From: Endocarpon pusillum Z07020
Taxonomy: Eukaryota; Ascomycota; Eurotiomycetes; Verrucariales; Verrucariaceae
DNA: 64,000 bases
Direction: 5' to 3'
Assembly (NCBI RefSeq): GCF_000464535.1
Contig: NW_006916189.1
Coordinates: 62,001-126,000 of the forward strand
Below the pieces are notes generated by a model. It made no database searches and was not told where the DNA came from. It worked only from the letters and a program-made list of their open reading frames with translations. Below, in pieces: positions 11,710 to 22,497 of this stretch. A program made the position numbers and the translations under genes. Each line of letters starts with the position of its first letter. Position 1 is the first letter of the stretch.

Positions 11710-14707
11710 ATGTGGCTTGCTCAAGCTTTCCTCGTATCGCTAACGGCTTCGGTAGCTTCCGCAGGGGTCAGTTAAGATTTCTTCTTTTCAGCTTCTAACA
11801 TTTTCTCATGGCTCTGAGCTCGCCAATGTCGTCCTGTTTGTTTTAGCTGTTTGTGTAGTGAATTACTGACTTCGAACAAGGTATCGCACTGGAACCGAGA
11901 TTTACCCTTCTCCAATACTACCAGTGGTCCTCTTGCATTCTCTCCACCAAAATATCCTTCGCCATGGGCGTCAGGATCGGGAGAATGGGCAGACGCCTAC
12001 GCGAGGGCGCGCGACTTCGTCAGCCAATTGACATTGCTCGAAAAGGTCAATTTGACCACGGGTGTCGGGTATCTAAGATTACCTCTTGCTCTTGCTCAAA
12101 CAGTGGTACTAAATGCTATGTAGGTGGCAGGGTGAGCGTTGTGTTGGTGAAGTCGGGTCAATCCCTCGCTTGGGTTTCCGTGGCCTTTGCATGCAAGATT
12201 CTCCGCTCGGAATTAGATTTGGTGAGTTTCAGAGCTATCTACTTAATCTCCCAGGTACTTACCCGGTAAAGCCGACTACGTCTCTGCCTTCCCAGCAGGT
12301 GTCAACGTGGCCGCTACCTGGTCTCGTGGCCTTGCCTATGCACGCGGCGAGGCAATGGGCGTAGAGCATCGCGGTAAAGGTGTTGATGTGCAGCTTGGAC
12401 CAGTTTGCGGACCCTTAGGACGTATACCAGAAGGTGGTAGGAACTGGGTAGGTTGGAAGGCAAACGGCCATTGGAGGTATCTTACCATTGTTATAGGAAG
12501 GCTTCAGTCCTGATCCATATCTGACTGGCGCCCTCATTGATCCTACCATCCGAGGCATTCAAGATGCTGGAGTCATTGCATGCACCAAGCATTACATCGG
12601 TAACGAGCAAGAGCGTTTCCGTCAGGCACCCGAGGCTCGAGGCTATGGCTTCAACATCACCGAGAGTCTGAGTTCCAACATCGATGACAAGACTATGCAT
12701 GAGCTGTATTTATGGTAGGGTTGCATTTTCGTTCTTGTGATCATTCACTTACCAAGCCAGGCCTTTCGCCGATGCCGTCCGAGCAGGTACTGGCGCGATC
12801 ATGTGCTCCTACAATCAGATCAACAACTCGTACGGCTGCCAAAACTCCTACAGCCTCAACTACCTTCTGAAGAACGAGCTCGATTTCCAAGGATTTGTCA
12901 TGAGTGACTGGCAAGCACAACATAGTGGTGTTGGAGACATCTTGGCCGGTCTCGACATGGTGAGCCTATTTCTTCTGTGAAAGGAGTTTACACTAACAGC
13001 TGCCAGTCTATGCCAGGAGACACAACCTTCTTAACTGGGCTTTCGTTCTGGGGCACCAATTTGACAATTGCTGTCGCCAACGGCACGGTCCCGGAATGGC
13101 GGCTGGACGATGCTTGTGTTCGGATCATGTCTGCATTCTATCTCGTTGGCAGAGACACAACCCAGGTCCCTATCAATTTCGATTCGTGGACTAAAAATAC
13201 CTTCGCGCCAATCCACATCGCGGTCGAATCACCGATTGGACTTGTCAATGAACACGTGGATGTCCGCGAGGACCACGCTGGACTCATCCGAGAAATTGGT
13301 CGTGCTAGCACGGTTCTGCTGAAGAATAGCAACAATGCTCTTCCACTCAGTGGCAACGAGAGACAGGTGGCTGTTTTCGGAGAGGATGCCGGATCCAATG
13401 CCTACGGTGCCAATGGCTGTCCTGACAGAGGATGTAACAATGGTACATTGGCCATGGGATGGGGTAGTGGAACTGCAGATTTCCCATATCTCATCACTCC
13501 GGAACAGGCTATTCAGAATTACGTAGTGACACAGACCACCGGGATCATCGAAGTGGTGACTGCTCAAGGCGCAGTCACACAAATTCAGAGTCGTGCAGCG
13601 CAGGCCGACCTTGCTCTTGTCTTCGTCAACGCCGATTCTGGTGAAGGTTACATCAGCGTTGACGGCAATGAAGGAGACCGTAAAAACCTGACGCTGTGGA
13701 AGCAAGGTGATGATCTGATCCAGAATGTCTCCGCGCTCTGCAACAACACGATCGTGGTGATGCATACTGTTGGTCCTGTTCTGGTCAGTGACTGGTACAA
13801 CAATGACAACGTTACTGCCATTTTGTGGGCTGGGCTTCCAGGGCAGGAAAGTGGCAACGCAATCCTTGATGTCCTCTACGGCCACTACAATCCCGGCGGA
13901 AAACTTCCCTTCACTTTTGGACCTACGCGAGAGTCTTATGGGACCGACCTCCTTCTCGAACCAAACAATGGTCAGTTCGGTGCTCCACAGGATGACTTTG
14001 ACGAAGGTGTCTTCATTGACTACCGGGCCTTCGACAGGATGAATATCACGCCCATTTACGAATTCGGCTTTGGTCTCAGCTACACCACATTTGAGTACTC
14101 AGACCTGGTTGTCACGCCGCAGAATGCGGGACCATATGTTCCCACCAGCGGGACGACTTCACCTGCTCCGTCCCTTGGCAACAATGCAAGCACAGACTAC
14201 TCGCAATATCTTTTCCCTAACGGCACCATCGATCGTGTTTCGAACTACATCTACCCATATTTGAACTCAACCGATCCTGCTGCCGCTTCAGCCGATCCCG
14301 AATATGGTCTCCCTACGAGCGAGTACGTTCCCGCAGGTGCAACAGAAGGCACGCCACAACCATTGCTTCCTGCTGGAGGTGCACCTGGCGGCAACCCAGG
14401 ACTGTGGGACATTTTGTACACAGTGTCTGCTACCATTAGAAATACAGGCAGTCTCCAGGGTGATGAAGTAGCGCAGCTGTATGTATCCCTTGGTGGAGAC
14501 GAGCCAGCCGTTGTGCTGAGAGGCTTCGATCGCCTGACTATTGTATCTGGGGCGTCTGCCACGTTCACTGCGCAACTCACCCGGAGGGATCTGTCCACGT
14601 GGGACACTGTGAGTCAGAATTGGGCACCAGCTCCAGGGCCAGTGACCGTTTATGTTGGAAGCTCGAGCAGGAACCTGCCGCTGTCGAGCACTCTGCCATC
14701 GTACTGA
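11710..14707 (+). CDS. secreted beta-glucosidase, glycoside hydrolase family 3
   Basis: Seven exons (11710-11766, 11881-12068, 12124-12221, 12272-12447, 12497-12714, 12761-12959, 13007-14707) join in frame to 878 aa, the usual length of a fungal extracellular BglA/Bgl1. It hydrolyses terminal non-reducing beta-D-glucosyl residues, for example in cellobiose. The first exon encodes a signal peptide (MWLAQAFLVSLTASVASA). Family motifs are present: WQGERCVGEVGSIPRLGFRG, LGPVCGPLGRIPEGGRNWEG, the KHYIGNEQE stretch, and the nucleophile aspartate in GFVMSDW. The C-terminal half has the GH3 sandwich domain (LPGQESGNAILDVLYG) and a fibronectin type III-like domain ending ELPLS-like. The first intron (11767-11880) has a weaker GTCAGT donor, so the first junction is the least certain. 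The gene stands alone between non-coding stretches. Confidence 0.93.
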
Positions 14708-15484
14708 CTTATTCACTTTGCTGGAAAAGGTCTGGTTCGGAGAAGAAAGCTCTTGATGTTTATCTAGTAATGCTGTATATGAACTACACCTGGCCAGACG
14801 CCTTTTAATGTTGAAGATACTTGAAACCCTTTGCTGTCGTGCGAATGTGTCTACTGTCCAAGCATGAAGATCGCTGACCATCCTTGCGAGGTACATCCTA
14901 GATTGCAGTTTGAGATCGGTCGGACGAGCTGAGTAAAAGTACTACGGCTACAGGCCGAGTTTTGTACCCCCATTGCTGAATACAGCACGTACTATGTAGA
15001 ATTGAGTATAGACGCCGATGAAATAAGACTAGTCTCTAAAATCGAGTTTGCATTCCATTGGCATCTATAACTGCTTGACATCTCGCCTGCGTCGACTGGA
15101 GCAGCTCCTTCAGATAAGCAGAAGGCACATCAGGCCCATTGGTATCCATGTAGAATTGGTAGAATGCGTTGAATGAGTAGAATTTGCAGACGACAGGATG
15201 CTGACAGGGATGTGTATGTGTATGTAAAAAAGGCGTTTGTAAGATATTTTGACCCGGGAGCTTACAAAAATTCGGCCTGGAGCCGTAGTAGAACGATATC
15301 TGTTGAGCATGTGAATCTGTGCACTCGCTTGCGGGAGATCTTCAGATGAGATTCTTGAGCTAGTACATCATTCCCCTCGAGAAGGGGAAACAAGAGACGA
15401 GAAACGCTATCTCAATGGGCGGTGAATAGTATCGCTTCACAATGAGGGAGCATCTTCTTCCTCTTGCTCTGCCATGCGAAGCCG
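14708..15484. other. intergenic region between GH3 and photolyase genes
   Basis: This is the 3' region of the beta-glucosidase gene and the promoter of the photolyase gene. Short repeats of GTAGAAT and TGAATGAGTAGAAT occur around 15150-15185. No gene is seen. Confidence 0.5.
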
Positions 15485-17691
15485 ATGCTTCGCCAACGTC
15501 TTTGTTCTTTCTGGGCATTACTTGAATTCAGCTCAAGGCTGCCTAACCGGTCACGTTCCTTTGCGACAATGCCTCCTTCGAAGCCGCGAGTGATCTACTG
15601 GTTCCGCACTGACTTGCGCCTCCACGATTCACCTGCATTGGCAGCTGCCTTAGATCTAGATCCAGAGGTGTTCTATCCAATCTGGACTTGGGATCCGCAT
15701 TATGTGTATCGGGCGCGGGTTGGCGCAAATCGATGGCAGTTCTTGTACGTCGGATTCTCGACCAGTGATTGCCGGAAACAACCATTGACCTCTTTGGCAG
15801 GACGGATTGTCAACGCGATCTCTCCTCCTCCCTGACCAAGCTCAATCCCAAACAAAAGCTGCATCTCATTCGTGAAGCTCCGCAAACAGTCTTTCCCAAA
15901 CTCTTCAAATTATGGAGGATCACACACCTCGTTTTCGAAAAAGATACCGACGCATACGCGCGCGATCGCGACAGAGGAGTGATGAAACTGGCAGAGGATG
16001 CAGGGGTCGAGGTGATCGTCAAGATGGGGCGTACGCTTTATGACCCAGATGAGCTGGTGAAGCACAACGGAGGAAGACCTACAATGAGCATGGCCCAGAC
16101 ACAAAAGGCAGCAGCAGCATTAGGAGACCCGGCGAAACCAATACCTCCTCCAACATGCCTCCCAGACCCAGGCGATACGGACCTGTCTTCCATAGACCAC
16201 CAAAGGCCCGACCCAAATCCCGACCTCAACGCCGCTCACCGTGACCTCTCCAATAAGGAAAGCCAGTACACATCCATAATGGGTCCCAACAAAGACTTCT
16301 CCATCCCGACCCTGCAAGAAATGGGCATCTCTGGCGCCACCACCCCCAATCGCGGCGGCGAAACCATCGCCCTTCGTACCCTCGACACCATAATCTCCAA
16401 TTCCGACTACACAGGGCTCTTCGAAAAACCCAAAACCGCGCCCACAGCCTTCTCCCCCCAATCCACCACCCTGCTCAGCCCACACCACCACTTTGGCAGC
16501 CTCAGCATCCGCCTGTTCTACTGGCGCGTGCAAGAAATCTACCAGAAGCGCAAACGGGCCAAAAAGCCCAACAGCTCCATCCCGGAAAACCTGCACGGCC
16601 AGTTACTATTCAGGGACATGTATTTCGGCGCCCAAGCCGCCATCGGTGCGCCCTTCGCCCAGGAAGTCGGCAATCCGATCTGCAAATTCGTGGACTGGCA
16701 TCTTCGGTCCAACCTCAACGAAAACAACCTCCTGGCAGGCGATTACATCGTCGACAATTCGCAAGCAGAGTTATATTTCCGGCGCTGGAAGTTCGGCGTC
16801 ACCGGCTTCCCCTGGATCGACGCGCTGATGCGGCAGCTGCGGTTGGAGGGCTGGATCCACCATCTCGGTCGCCATGCCGTCGCCTGCTTCCTCACGCGCG
16901 GCGGATGCTACGTCCACTGGGAGCGTGGCGCCGAGGTCTTTGAGGAGTGGCTGATCGATCATGAAGTTGCCTGCAACAGCGGGAACTGGATGTGGCTGAG
17001 CTGTACGGCTTTCTTTTCCCAGTTTTTTCGCGTCTACAGCCCGGTGGCGTTTCCGAAGAAAAGTGATCCTGCCGGTGCGTTTGTGAGGCATTTTGTCCCG
17101 GAGCTTAAGAACTTCGATCAAAAATATATCTATGAGCCGTGGAGGGCGCCTATTGCTGATCAGAGGAAATGGGGGTGTCTTGTCCAAGGGGATGGGAGTG
17201 CAACGCAGACGCATGAGAGGGAGGATGGGTTGCAGGTCTATCCGAAACCGATGTTTGATTTTGACGAGAGGAGGAAGTTCTGTATCGAGAAGATGAAGCT
17301 GGCTTATCATGTTGGCATGCAGGGGGATGATCCGAGGGTGTTGGATGGGTCCTGGAAGGAGGTTTTTGGGTATAAGATTGAGAGAAAGGGGGAGGTGAGG
17401 GATGAGACGAACGGGGTGGTGTTGGCGGATGGTAGGAACCAGGAGGATGATGAGGATGGATATGGGGATGAGGCCGGGGGGAGGAAGAAGAAGAAACGGG
17501 TCAAAATCGCTGCCGATCCGGGACGGGAAGGGGATAATGATAGGGTAAAGAACGGCAAGCACGCAACTGCGGAAAACGACAAGAAGAAGACGCTGCCAAA
17601 GCCGCCTGCCAAAGGTGGAAAGGGCCCGAAAAGGGAACAGGCAACGCTGGAGATGATGGTTGGGACGGGTAGAAAGAAGACCAAGAGATGA
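15485..17691 (+). CDS. (6-4) photolyase / animal-type cryptochrome
   Basis: Exons 15485-15744 and 15801-17691 join (phase 2) to 716 aa from the upstream ATG, or 688 aa from the ATG at 15569. The N-terminal photolyase domain starts PRVIYWFRTDLRLHDSPAL and follows with IWTWDPHYVYRARVGANRWQF. The FAD-binding half holds GQLLFRDMYF, NPICKFVDW, FPWIDALMRQLRLEGWIHHL, GRHAVACFLTRG and NSGNWMWLSCTAFF. The paired histidine region HHLGRHAVACFLTRG is characteristic of the (6-4)/animal cryptochrome branch, which repairs UV (6-4) photoproducts or senses blue light. The first 28 residues are Arg/Ser-rich without acidic residues other than one Glu, like a mitochondrial presequence. The last 130 residues are Lys-rich with NLS-like clusters (RKKKKRVK, GRKKTKR). 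A repair role is family knowledge; photoreceptor function cannot be excluded. Confidence 0.93.
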
Positions 17692-17713
17692 GATGAGATT
17701 CTGCAGGAATGGC

Positions 17714-18004
17714 CTATTCTTCGACGATCTGAATCCGCCCACCTGGCGCCCATCCTTCCCATCGCTCTGTCCTCCAGAACTCCTTATCTATACCTACCAG
17801 AGCCCCTCTCTCATCAAAAGGCATGGCCGAGCATAAAGCCTGCAACAACCGGGCCCTGCCCTTGACAACCTCCAAGGCTCCTTTATTAGAAGACAATGTA
17901 CCCACCCCGTCGGACGGCTGCTCCAACACTTTGCTCCCTCGGCTGCGATGGCCAGATCCAGCATTTTGAATCGTTGCAAAAGCGATTACCGTGCTGCACC
18001 ACAC
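17714..18004 (-). CDS. unrecognised ORF, possible 3' part of a gene
   Basis: An open minus-strand frame converges on the photolyase gene, with its stop only 22 bases from the photolyase stop. The translation, 96 residues, ends DKEFWRTERWEGWAPGGRIQ followed by IVEE and looks protein-like (mixed helix, two Trp-rich turns). There is no ATG at its start; the frame opens with GTG, so if real it is a terminal exon of a spliced gene or a remnant. I do not recognise the family. Confidence 0.3.
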   Translation of the reverse strand: MWCSTVIAFATIQNAGSGHRSRGSKVLEQPSDGVGTLSSNKGALEVVKGRARLLQALCSAMPFDERGALVGIDKEFWRTERWEGWAPGGRIQIVEE

Positions 18005-18519
18005 CCCCGATGTCTACCGAGGACGCCTAGCACGGAAAGTGCGCGGCACGTAGCAGGACGTGTTTCCTGATCGAGGCGTGCTTCGGTGCACATAGTAGAG
18101 CTTAGAGCTGTGGTACTGTACGATTGGTTGCTCCGCTTGGCCCGTAAGTCGTACGCACATGTGCTCGTCACGTGTGATCTGCTATCGGTCCGCTACTCCG
18201 GCGGTTCCGCGGGCCGTGTGCGCACAAAGGACCTTTCATCACTTGAAAGGGTTATCTGTTGGGGAGGATCGGTTTGACCAGGTAGGAGGACGGAGTGGGC
18301 TGGGTCTGGAAGACCGTTTCTGGATTTGAGTAGGAACGTAGAAAGGAGTGTCCTGCATGGCAGGCTTCGGTCGATGGGCATTGTCAGGTGTCGATTGACT
18401 CCTGATCGATGTGCCGAGGAGTTGTAAATGCGTCCGCTCTCGTTCTGGTGAGGTATATGCCATGGGGTACCCAGTGTAGCGATGTTCCGAGACACCAATT
18501 CTTTTTTACAGGCCGCCAA
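18005..18519. other. short intergenic stretch
   Basis: No supported gene. It lies between the unrecognised ORF and the frameshifted gene on the minus strand, and may include the 3' end of the latter. Confidence 0.4.
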
Positions 18520-19190
18520 TGGTGCTGCTACCTCCACCACTACTACTCTCGCTCAGAACCTGCGTCGCCACCACCCTCAGCCTCCGCGTTCACGTAGAAG
18601 GCCGCTGACGGCACTGATGCCGGCCATAGGCGTATAGAGATACACGAGCTCGCGGAGATTCTGCCCGTTTCTGACCACAGTCTGATACTCCTCGACCTAG
18701 GTCAGTCATGTCGGTCAGGTAGGAGCCAACGAACTTGCTGGTTGTAGGCATTTCCATCCTTGTCGAGGGATTCATCGATGACGTCGCCATTCTGCCGCGA
18801 GGATACGGTTGGTGTGCGTGTGTTCCCGCTGTAGTCGTTGGTGGAGTACAGGATGGGGTTTTCCAGCTCGTAGGATACGCGGTACCGCCGGGCTGGATGG
18901 TGGAGTGCCGCCAGTAATGCCTTCAACGATACCACCAACGACCTCTCCCGCGGTTTGGCCCAGCCTTGCAAGCACCGGGTTCAGGTCCAGTGATTTCTAA
19001 CGTATCGTCCATCATCCGCACAAGATTCCCCAGCCGCGCTTCTAGCAGGACCTTGGCGGTGACGTGGAGGATGGAGAGTGACACGCGGTCGACAGATAGG
19101 TCCACGCCGGCGTTGAGCTGTAGCAGCTGTAGGACCTGCGCATCGAGATTGATCTTCGCGGTGAGATTGGCGACGTCATTTGCCCCAGCT
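18520..19190 (-). pseudogene. conserved secreted/structural-type protein gene broken by frameshifts
   Basis: Read on the minus strand, consecutive frames give one continuous protein-like text: DVANLTAKINLDAQVLQLLQ, LNAGVDLSVDRVSLSILHVT, AKVLLEARLGNLVRMMDDTL (near 19190-19020), then VLARLGQTAGEVVGGIVEGI, then YELENPILYSTNDYSGNT, QNGDVIDESLDKDGNAYNQQ, VGSYLTDMT, YQTVVRNGQNLRELVYLYTP, MAGISAV, AFYVNAE and VVATQVLSESSSGG (near 18540). At least five changes of frame are needed and no consensus introns explain them. Just upstream (about 19195) the frame meets TGA. I recall this as a conserved fungal protein of unknown function. The codons are otherwise well kept, so either the loss is recent or the assembly has indel errors here. 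Confidence 0.7.
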
Positions 19191-19777
19191 CAAGAAGGCA
19201 ACTTGGACTTCAACTTCATCTAATTAAAATGATGATCCTCGCGGGCCGCAATTCAAGTCTACCAGCACTTTTCAACCAATTACTTGAGCTTGACCGTCCT
19301 TTCACATTGGATAGATGATGATAACCAGAAAAAGAAAATGTTTAGATATCAAATAAGAATCTAATCCTCTATAATTACCTGATCTCAACCCAATCAAGTT
19401 GATTTAGAAGATAACAAAGTAGAAATCAAAAAAATCAGGACTTCATCGTCGATGTAGAAGAATTACGCAGGGCTATTGAGGGGGAATGGTATAAAATCAC
19501 TCTCCAGGAGATCAATAAGGCAATTAGTACGATGTCAGATCGAGTAACTGCTGTACGAGAGTGAACTGGGCTTTCTATACCCTATTGAATAGATGTAGAA
19601 TAGTGGTGCAGATGGAAACTGTCAAGAATATTGGCACCTAACTCCGGTCCCTCGTTCTGGGCCTGTAAAAGGCGGGTAATACAAGACCGCCATTGTGATG
19701 GCTTTCGCGGTTATCACTCCTTCTCCTCTTCTTACTGCCCATCATCATCACATCATTGACGACATCAAGAAGAGTTC
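19191..19777. other. AT-rich intergenic stretch
   Basis: From about 19220 to 19560 the DNA is distinctly richer in A and T than its surroundings (GATAACCAGAAAAAG, TATCAAATAAGAATC) and has no open frame. It begins exactly where the 5' end of the broken gene is lost. An old repeat, possibly altered by repeat-induced point mutation, is one explanation; no element ends can be seen. Confidence 0.4.
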
Positions 19778-21049
19778 TCAATCATCATATCCAAAGCTCT
19801 CCAGGATCTCGATATCGTGGTCGATGTCGCGATGTATTTCAGCTCTTAGTTCTTTGAGTTTTTGGAGTTTCCTCCTAAGCCTCTCTTCCCCAATTAAAGC
19901 CTCGCCCCTTCTGGACTTTGTATCCGTCCCTGATTCGTGATTGACTTCACCATTGGACTGTTCCAGCCAGCCTGCAGTGATCCTGTCGTGCTCCGCCTTC
20001 TCAACCGCATGTGAACGGGGTACTTTACATTGCTGTGACGAATGTAAAAACTGGTCGCGATGGCAACGTTTTTGATGCGTAAGAAGGTTGTATTTCCTAG
20101 GGAAACCTTTCTTATGCCGATTACAAGATACGAAAGGACAATAATGGACCTCTGATCCGTGCACCTCGCGAGAGTGGCGTTGTAGGCCACCTTTGTCGCT
20201 AAATCGCCGGTTCTTACAAGAAGACTTTTTGCATAAATAAGATTGACCGTGGTGCCCTTGATATCGCCTGCGACAGTTTAGTATTGTAACTGTGGAGTGG
20301 ATAGAGAATCTTGAAGCATACTGGAGGATGGAATGTGTTGGGCTGGTGCGCTCGCTGGTGCTGCCAGGTTCGTTAGAAATCAAACGGGCGTCCGATGTAT
20401 GAGATTCATCTGCTAGTGGAATTTCGATATCGACACCAAGCTTGGCTTCACCCTCTGGGACCATGCGGTTCATACCAACAATGGGAGAAGACATGTCAAG
20501 AGCTTGCGATCTAGTGAGACGAATTACTTAGTTCCAGTACATCAATATCCTTCAGGTAGAGGGCCCACTCAAATGAAGCTGATTCGAACCAAGGCTCAAG
20601 GGAGCGGAAAGGGTCTGCATTAGAAGCAGTGGGAAGATAGGCTGATAGAGCATTATTAGGGATTATATGTCCACAGGATAGTATATCTCACCTTCACGGA
20701 GAGTAGTATCCTCAACCCACAAATAGGAACCCAGATTCAGCTGGTATGACTGAGGGTATTCATCGATGGGGATATTCTGGCCAGGTACATCGAACTGATT
20801 GAGATCATTCGAAGCTGTGAGATCATTCGAAGCTGTGAGATCATTCGAAGCTGTGAGATCATTCGAAGCTGTGTTGGCTTAGGGCATGAGAAAGGTCGGG
20901 TGGTGAGAGTATACTGACAGTATGATGATATATTGCCTGGCTGGACAATGGGTAAACTGGAATAGAGATTTTTGTTAGCATTGAAGCGGTCCATTTTGAA
21001 CGGAACTAGACGACGAGGTATTCTGACCTTCATCAACTTTAGCGAACAT
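19778..21049 (-). CDS. C2H2 zinc-finger protein with N-terminal hexapeptide repeats
   Basis: Proposed exons on the minus strand: 21049-21028, 20956-20915, 20877-20692, 20614-20528 and 20454-19778; the phases agree and give 337 aa. The two 5' exons are tentative (one 37-bp intron). The third exon carries four TASNDL repeats and runs into NQFDVPGQNIPIDEYPQSY. The next encodes PFRSLEPWFESASFEWALYL and joins by a 73-bp intron to GEAKLGVDIEIPLADE. The C-terminal half has two C2H2 fingers: CKKSSCKNRRFSDKGGLQRH through REVH, and YCPFVSCNRHKKGFPRKYNL through HQKRCH. A Lys/Glu-rich coiled coil ends the protein. It is probably a DNA-binding regulator; the targets are unknown. A simpler reading is the single last exon from an ATG at 20494 (238 aa), but the in-frame splice and the coding look of the upstream exons favour the longer gene. 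Confidence 0.65.
20801..20872 (-). repeat. 18-bp tandem repeat, four exact units
   Basis: The unit GAGATCATTCGAAGCTGT occurs four times without a mismatch. The unit is six codons long and reads TASNDL on the minus strand in the predicted frame of the C2H2 gene, so the repeat number can vary without breaking the frame. Confidence 0.95.
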
Positions 21050-21293
21050 AGCATCTTAAATATTAATTTTGGCAGATAGTAGAGGTAAGGTTTGAAGTTG
21101 CGATGTAGTAGAGGTAAGATCTGAAGTGACGGGAAACCGATGGTGAGAGATATCGACCACTCTTTAATCCTTTACGGCCTCTGTCAGTCGAGATCTGAGT
21201 TTACGTGCGCATCGAAGGAAATAGGACCACTTGCGAATCGAGGCGAAATGATTGGTCGATTTAAATGAGCCGGAATGTCTAGCCTTACTCGTC

Positions 21294-21480
21294 GAGACAA
21301 TAACCCAACTTTCAAGGTAATATGCCTCACTTCCGAGGCATTGTGACTAACTCTTGAAGTAGTCCCAACTTTTGAGACCGTACGCCCAACTTCGGAGGCA
21401 GTATGCCCAACTTTGGAGGCGGGAACTAAATTGAATGAGGCAGTACACCCAGTCTTTGAGGTACAATGCCCGCATGGACA
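21294..21480. repeat. degenerate 21-bp minisatellite
   Basis: About eight to nine diverged units of roughly 21 bases can be lined up, with consensus near GAGGCAGTATGCCCAACTTTG. The best-kept units are at about 21376-21420; the last ends near 21480. One unit is shortened by about three bases. No coding role is evident. Confidence 0.8.
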
Positions 21481-22090
21481 GCCAAACAGTCAGTCCACGT
21501 TACGTGCGGCTAGTTGAGGCTGAAATGCCCCCTTTTCCAAGCGCCGCTAGCTGGAACCTGGAGATGGCTAGCGAAACATCAATGCTCAGACTTAACTTCA
21601 ACTGCGTATCAATCTTCCCAGTACAGGATCGCAGCGTGTAATCACTGTAATTTATACATGGCAGATATCTTAGGAGATGGCTGAATATCTTGTATCTTGT
21701 ATCTAATATCTAAATTCTTGAAGATCCTAAATCCAAGTACACGCGCTGATTACTACGGTACCAGGCATAGGTATTGTTAGCTTCAAGCTAGGTACTTTGT
21801 ACCTGACGCCACTTTGACGAAAATACGGAGTACACCTTACTTAAAAGATATTAATCTGATAGCTCCTTCCATCTAGACAAACTATAATCATCACTAAGGG
21901 CTCAAGACTTACTGGCGCTCTGGAGAACGCTGAGCCTCTGTATCCAAAACTAGCTGCTACTAGCTTGGCCTAACAATACTTATGCCTCTAGGTGCAAAGT
22001 TCCTTCGCGTAATCCTGCGTTTTGCCTGCCTTTGGTTGGTCAATTTCTACTGCAATTTCGCAGCCAACTTCGTTGTAACGTAGTACTCCG

Positions 22091-22208
22091 TATCCATGGC
22101 CCAATGGGTGGAGCTTTTCAAGCCTCACCTACAGGAGTAGTGACCCCTGTAAGCCATGCGCTGCGCGCGGGGCTTACAGTGAGGGCTCCACCCATTGGGC
22201 CACGGATA
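22091..22208. mobile_element. fold-back (palindromic) element
   Basis: The 24-base arms 22091-22114 (TATCCATGGCCCAATGGGTG then GAGC) and 22185-22208 are inverted copies with one mismatch. A second inner pair, CTGTAAGCC (22147-22155) and GGCTTACAG (22171-22179), extends the stem. The whole 118 bp can fold into one long hairpin. It is flanked on both sides by ACTCCG, a possible 6-bp target duplication that lies inside the frequent TACTCCGTA motif. Confidence 0.75.
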
Positions 22209-22227
22209 ACTCCGTACGACACAGTTA

Positions 22228-22497
22228 TCCCCTCCGTGCCCGAACAGGGGTGTAGAATGCCTCAATTAGCGTCGTCGATCTCCTTATTTCGATGTTGCTA
22301 CAACTTTTGCTTGCTCGAACGCCTTTGATAGATATTCGGGAATAAGTGTCTTCAAGAGCAAAGCTTTAACTCACTTGTCAAATGATTTGTCTGATAATAT
22401 ATTCATTGAATGCTGGTTAGACGATGTCCTGTGAGCGACCTTATTTGAGCTTAAATTTCACCAAACGCGCTAATTGAGGCATCGGGCACGGAGGGGA
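22228..22497. mobile_element. TIR element (MITE-like)
   Basis: Inverted ends match over about 33 bases: left TCCCCTCCGTGCCCGA plus ATGCCTCAATTAGCG (the two parts separated by a 13-base insertion), right the same without the insertion, at about 22468-22497. TA flanks both ends (22226-22227 and 22498-22499). The 270-bp body has no coding frame. It is not the same family as the 10.5 and 40.9 kb copies. Confidence 0.75.

Noticed and set aside
20737..21054. Minus-strand frame reading the 18-bp repeat as QLRMIS
   Set aside because: Another frame reads the same repeat as TASNDL, continues into a protein-like exon and splices in frame into the C2H2 gene, so this frame is a shadow.
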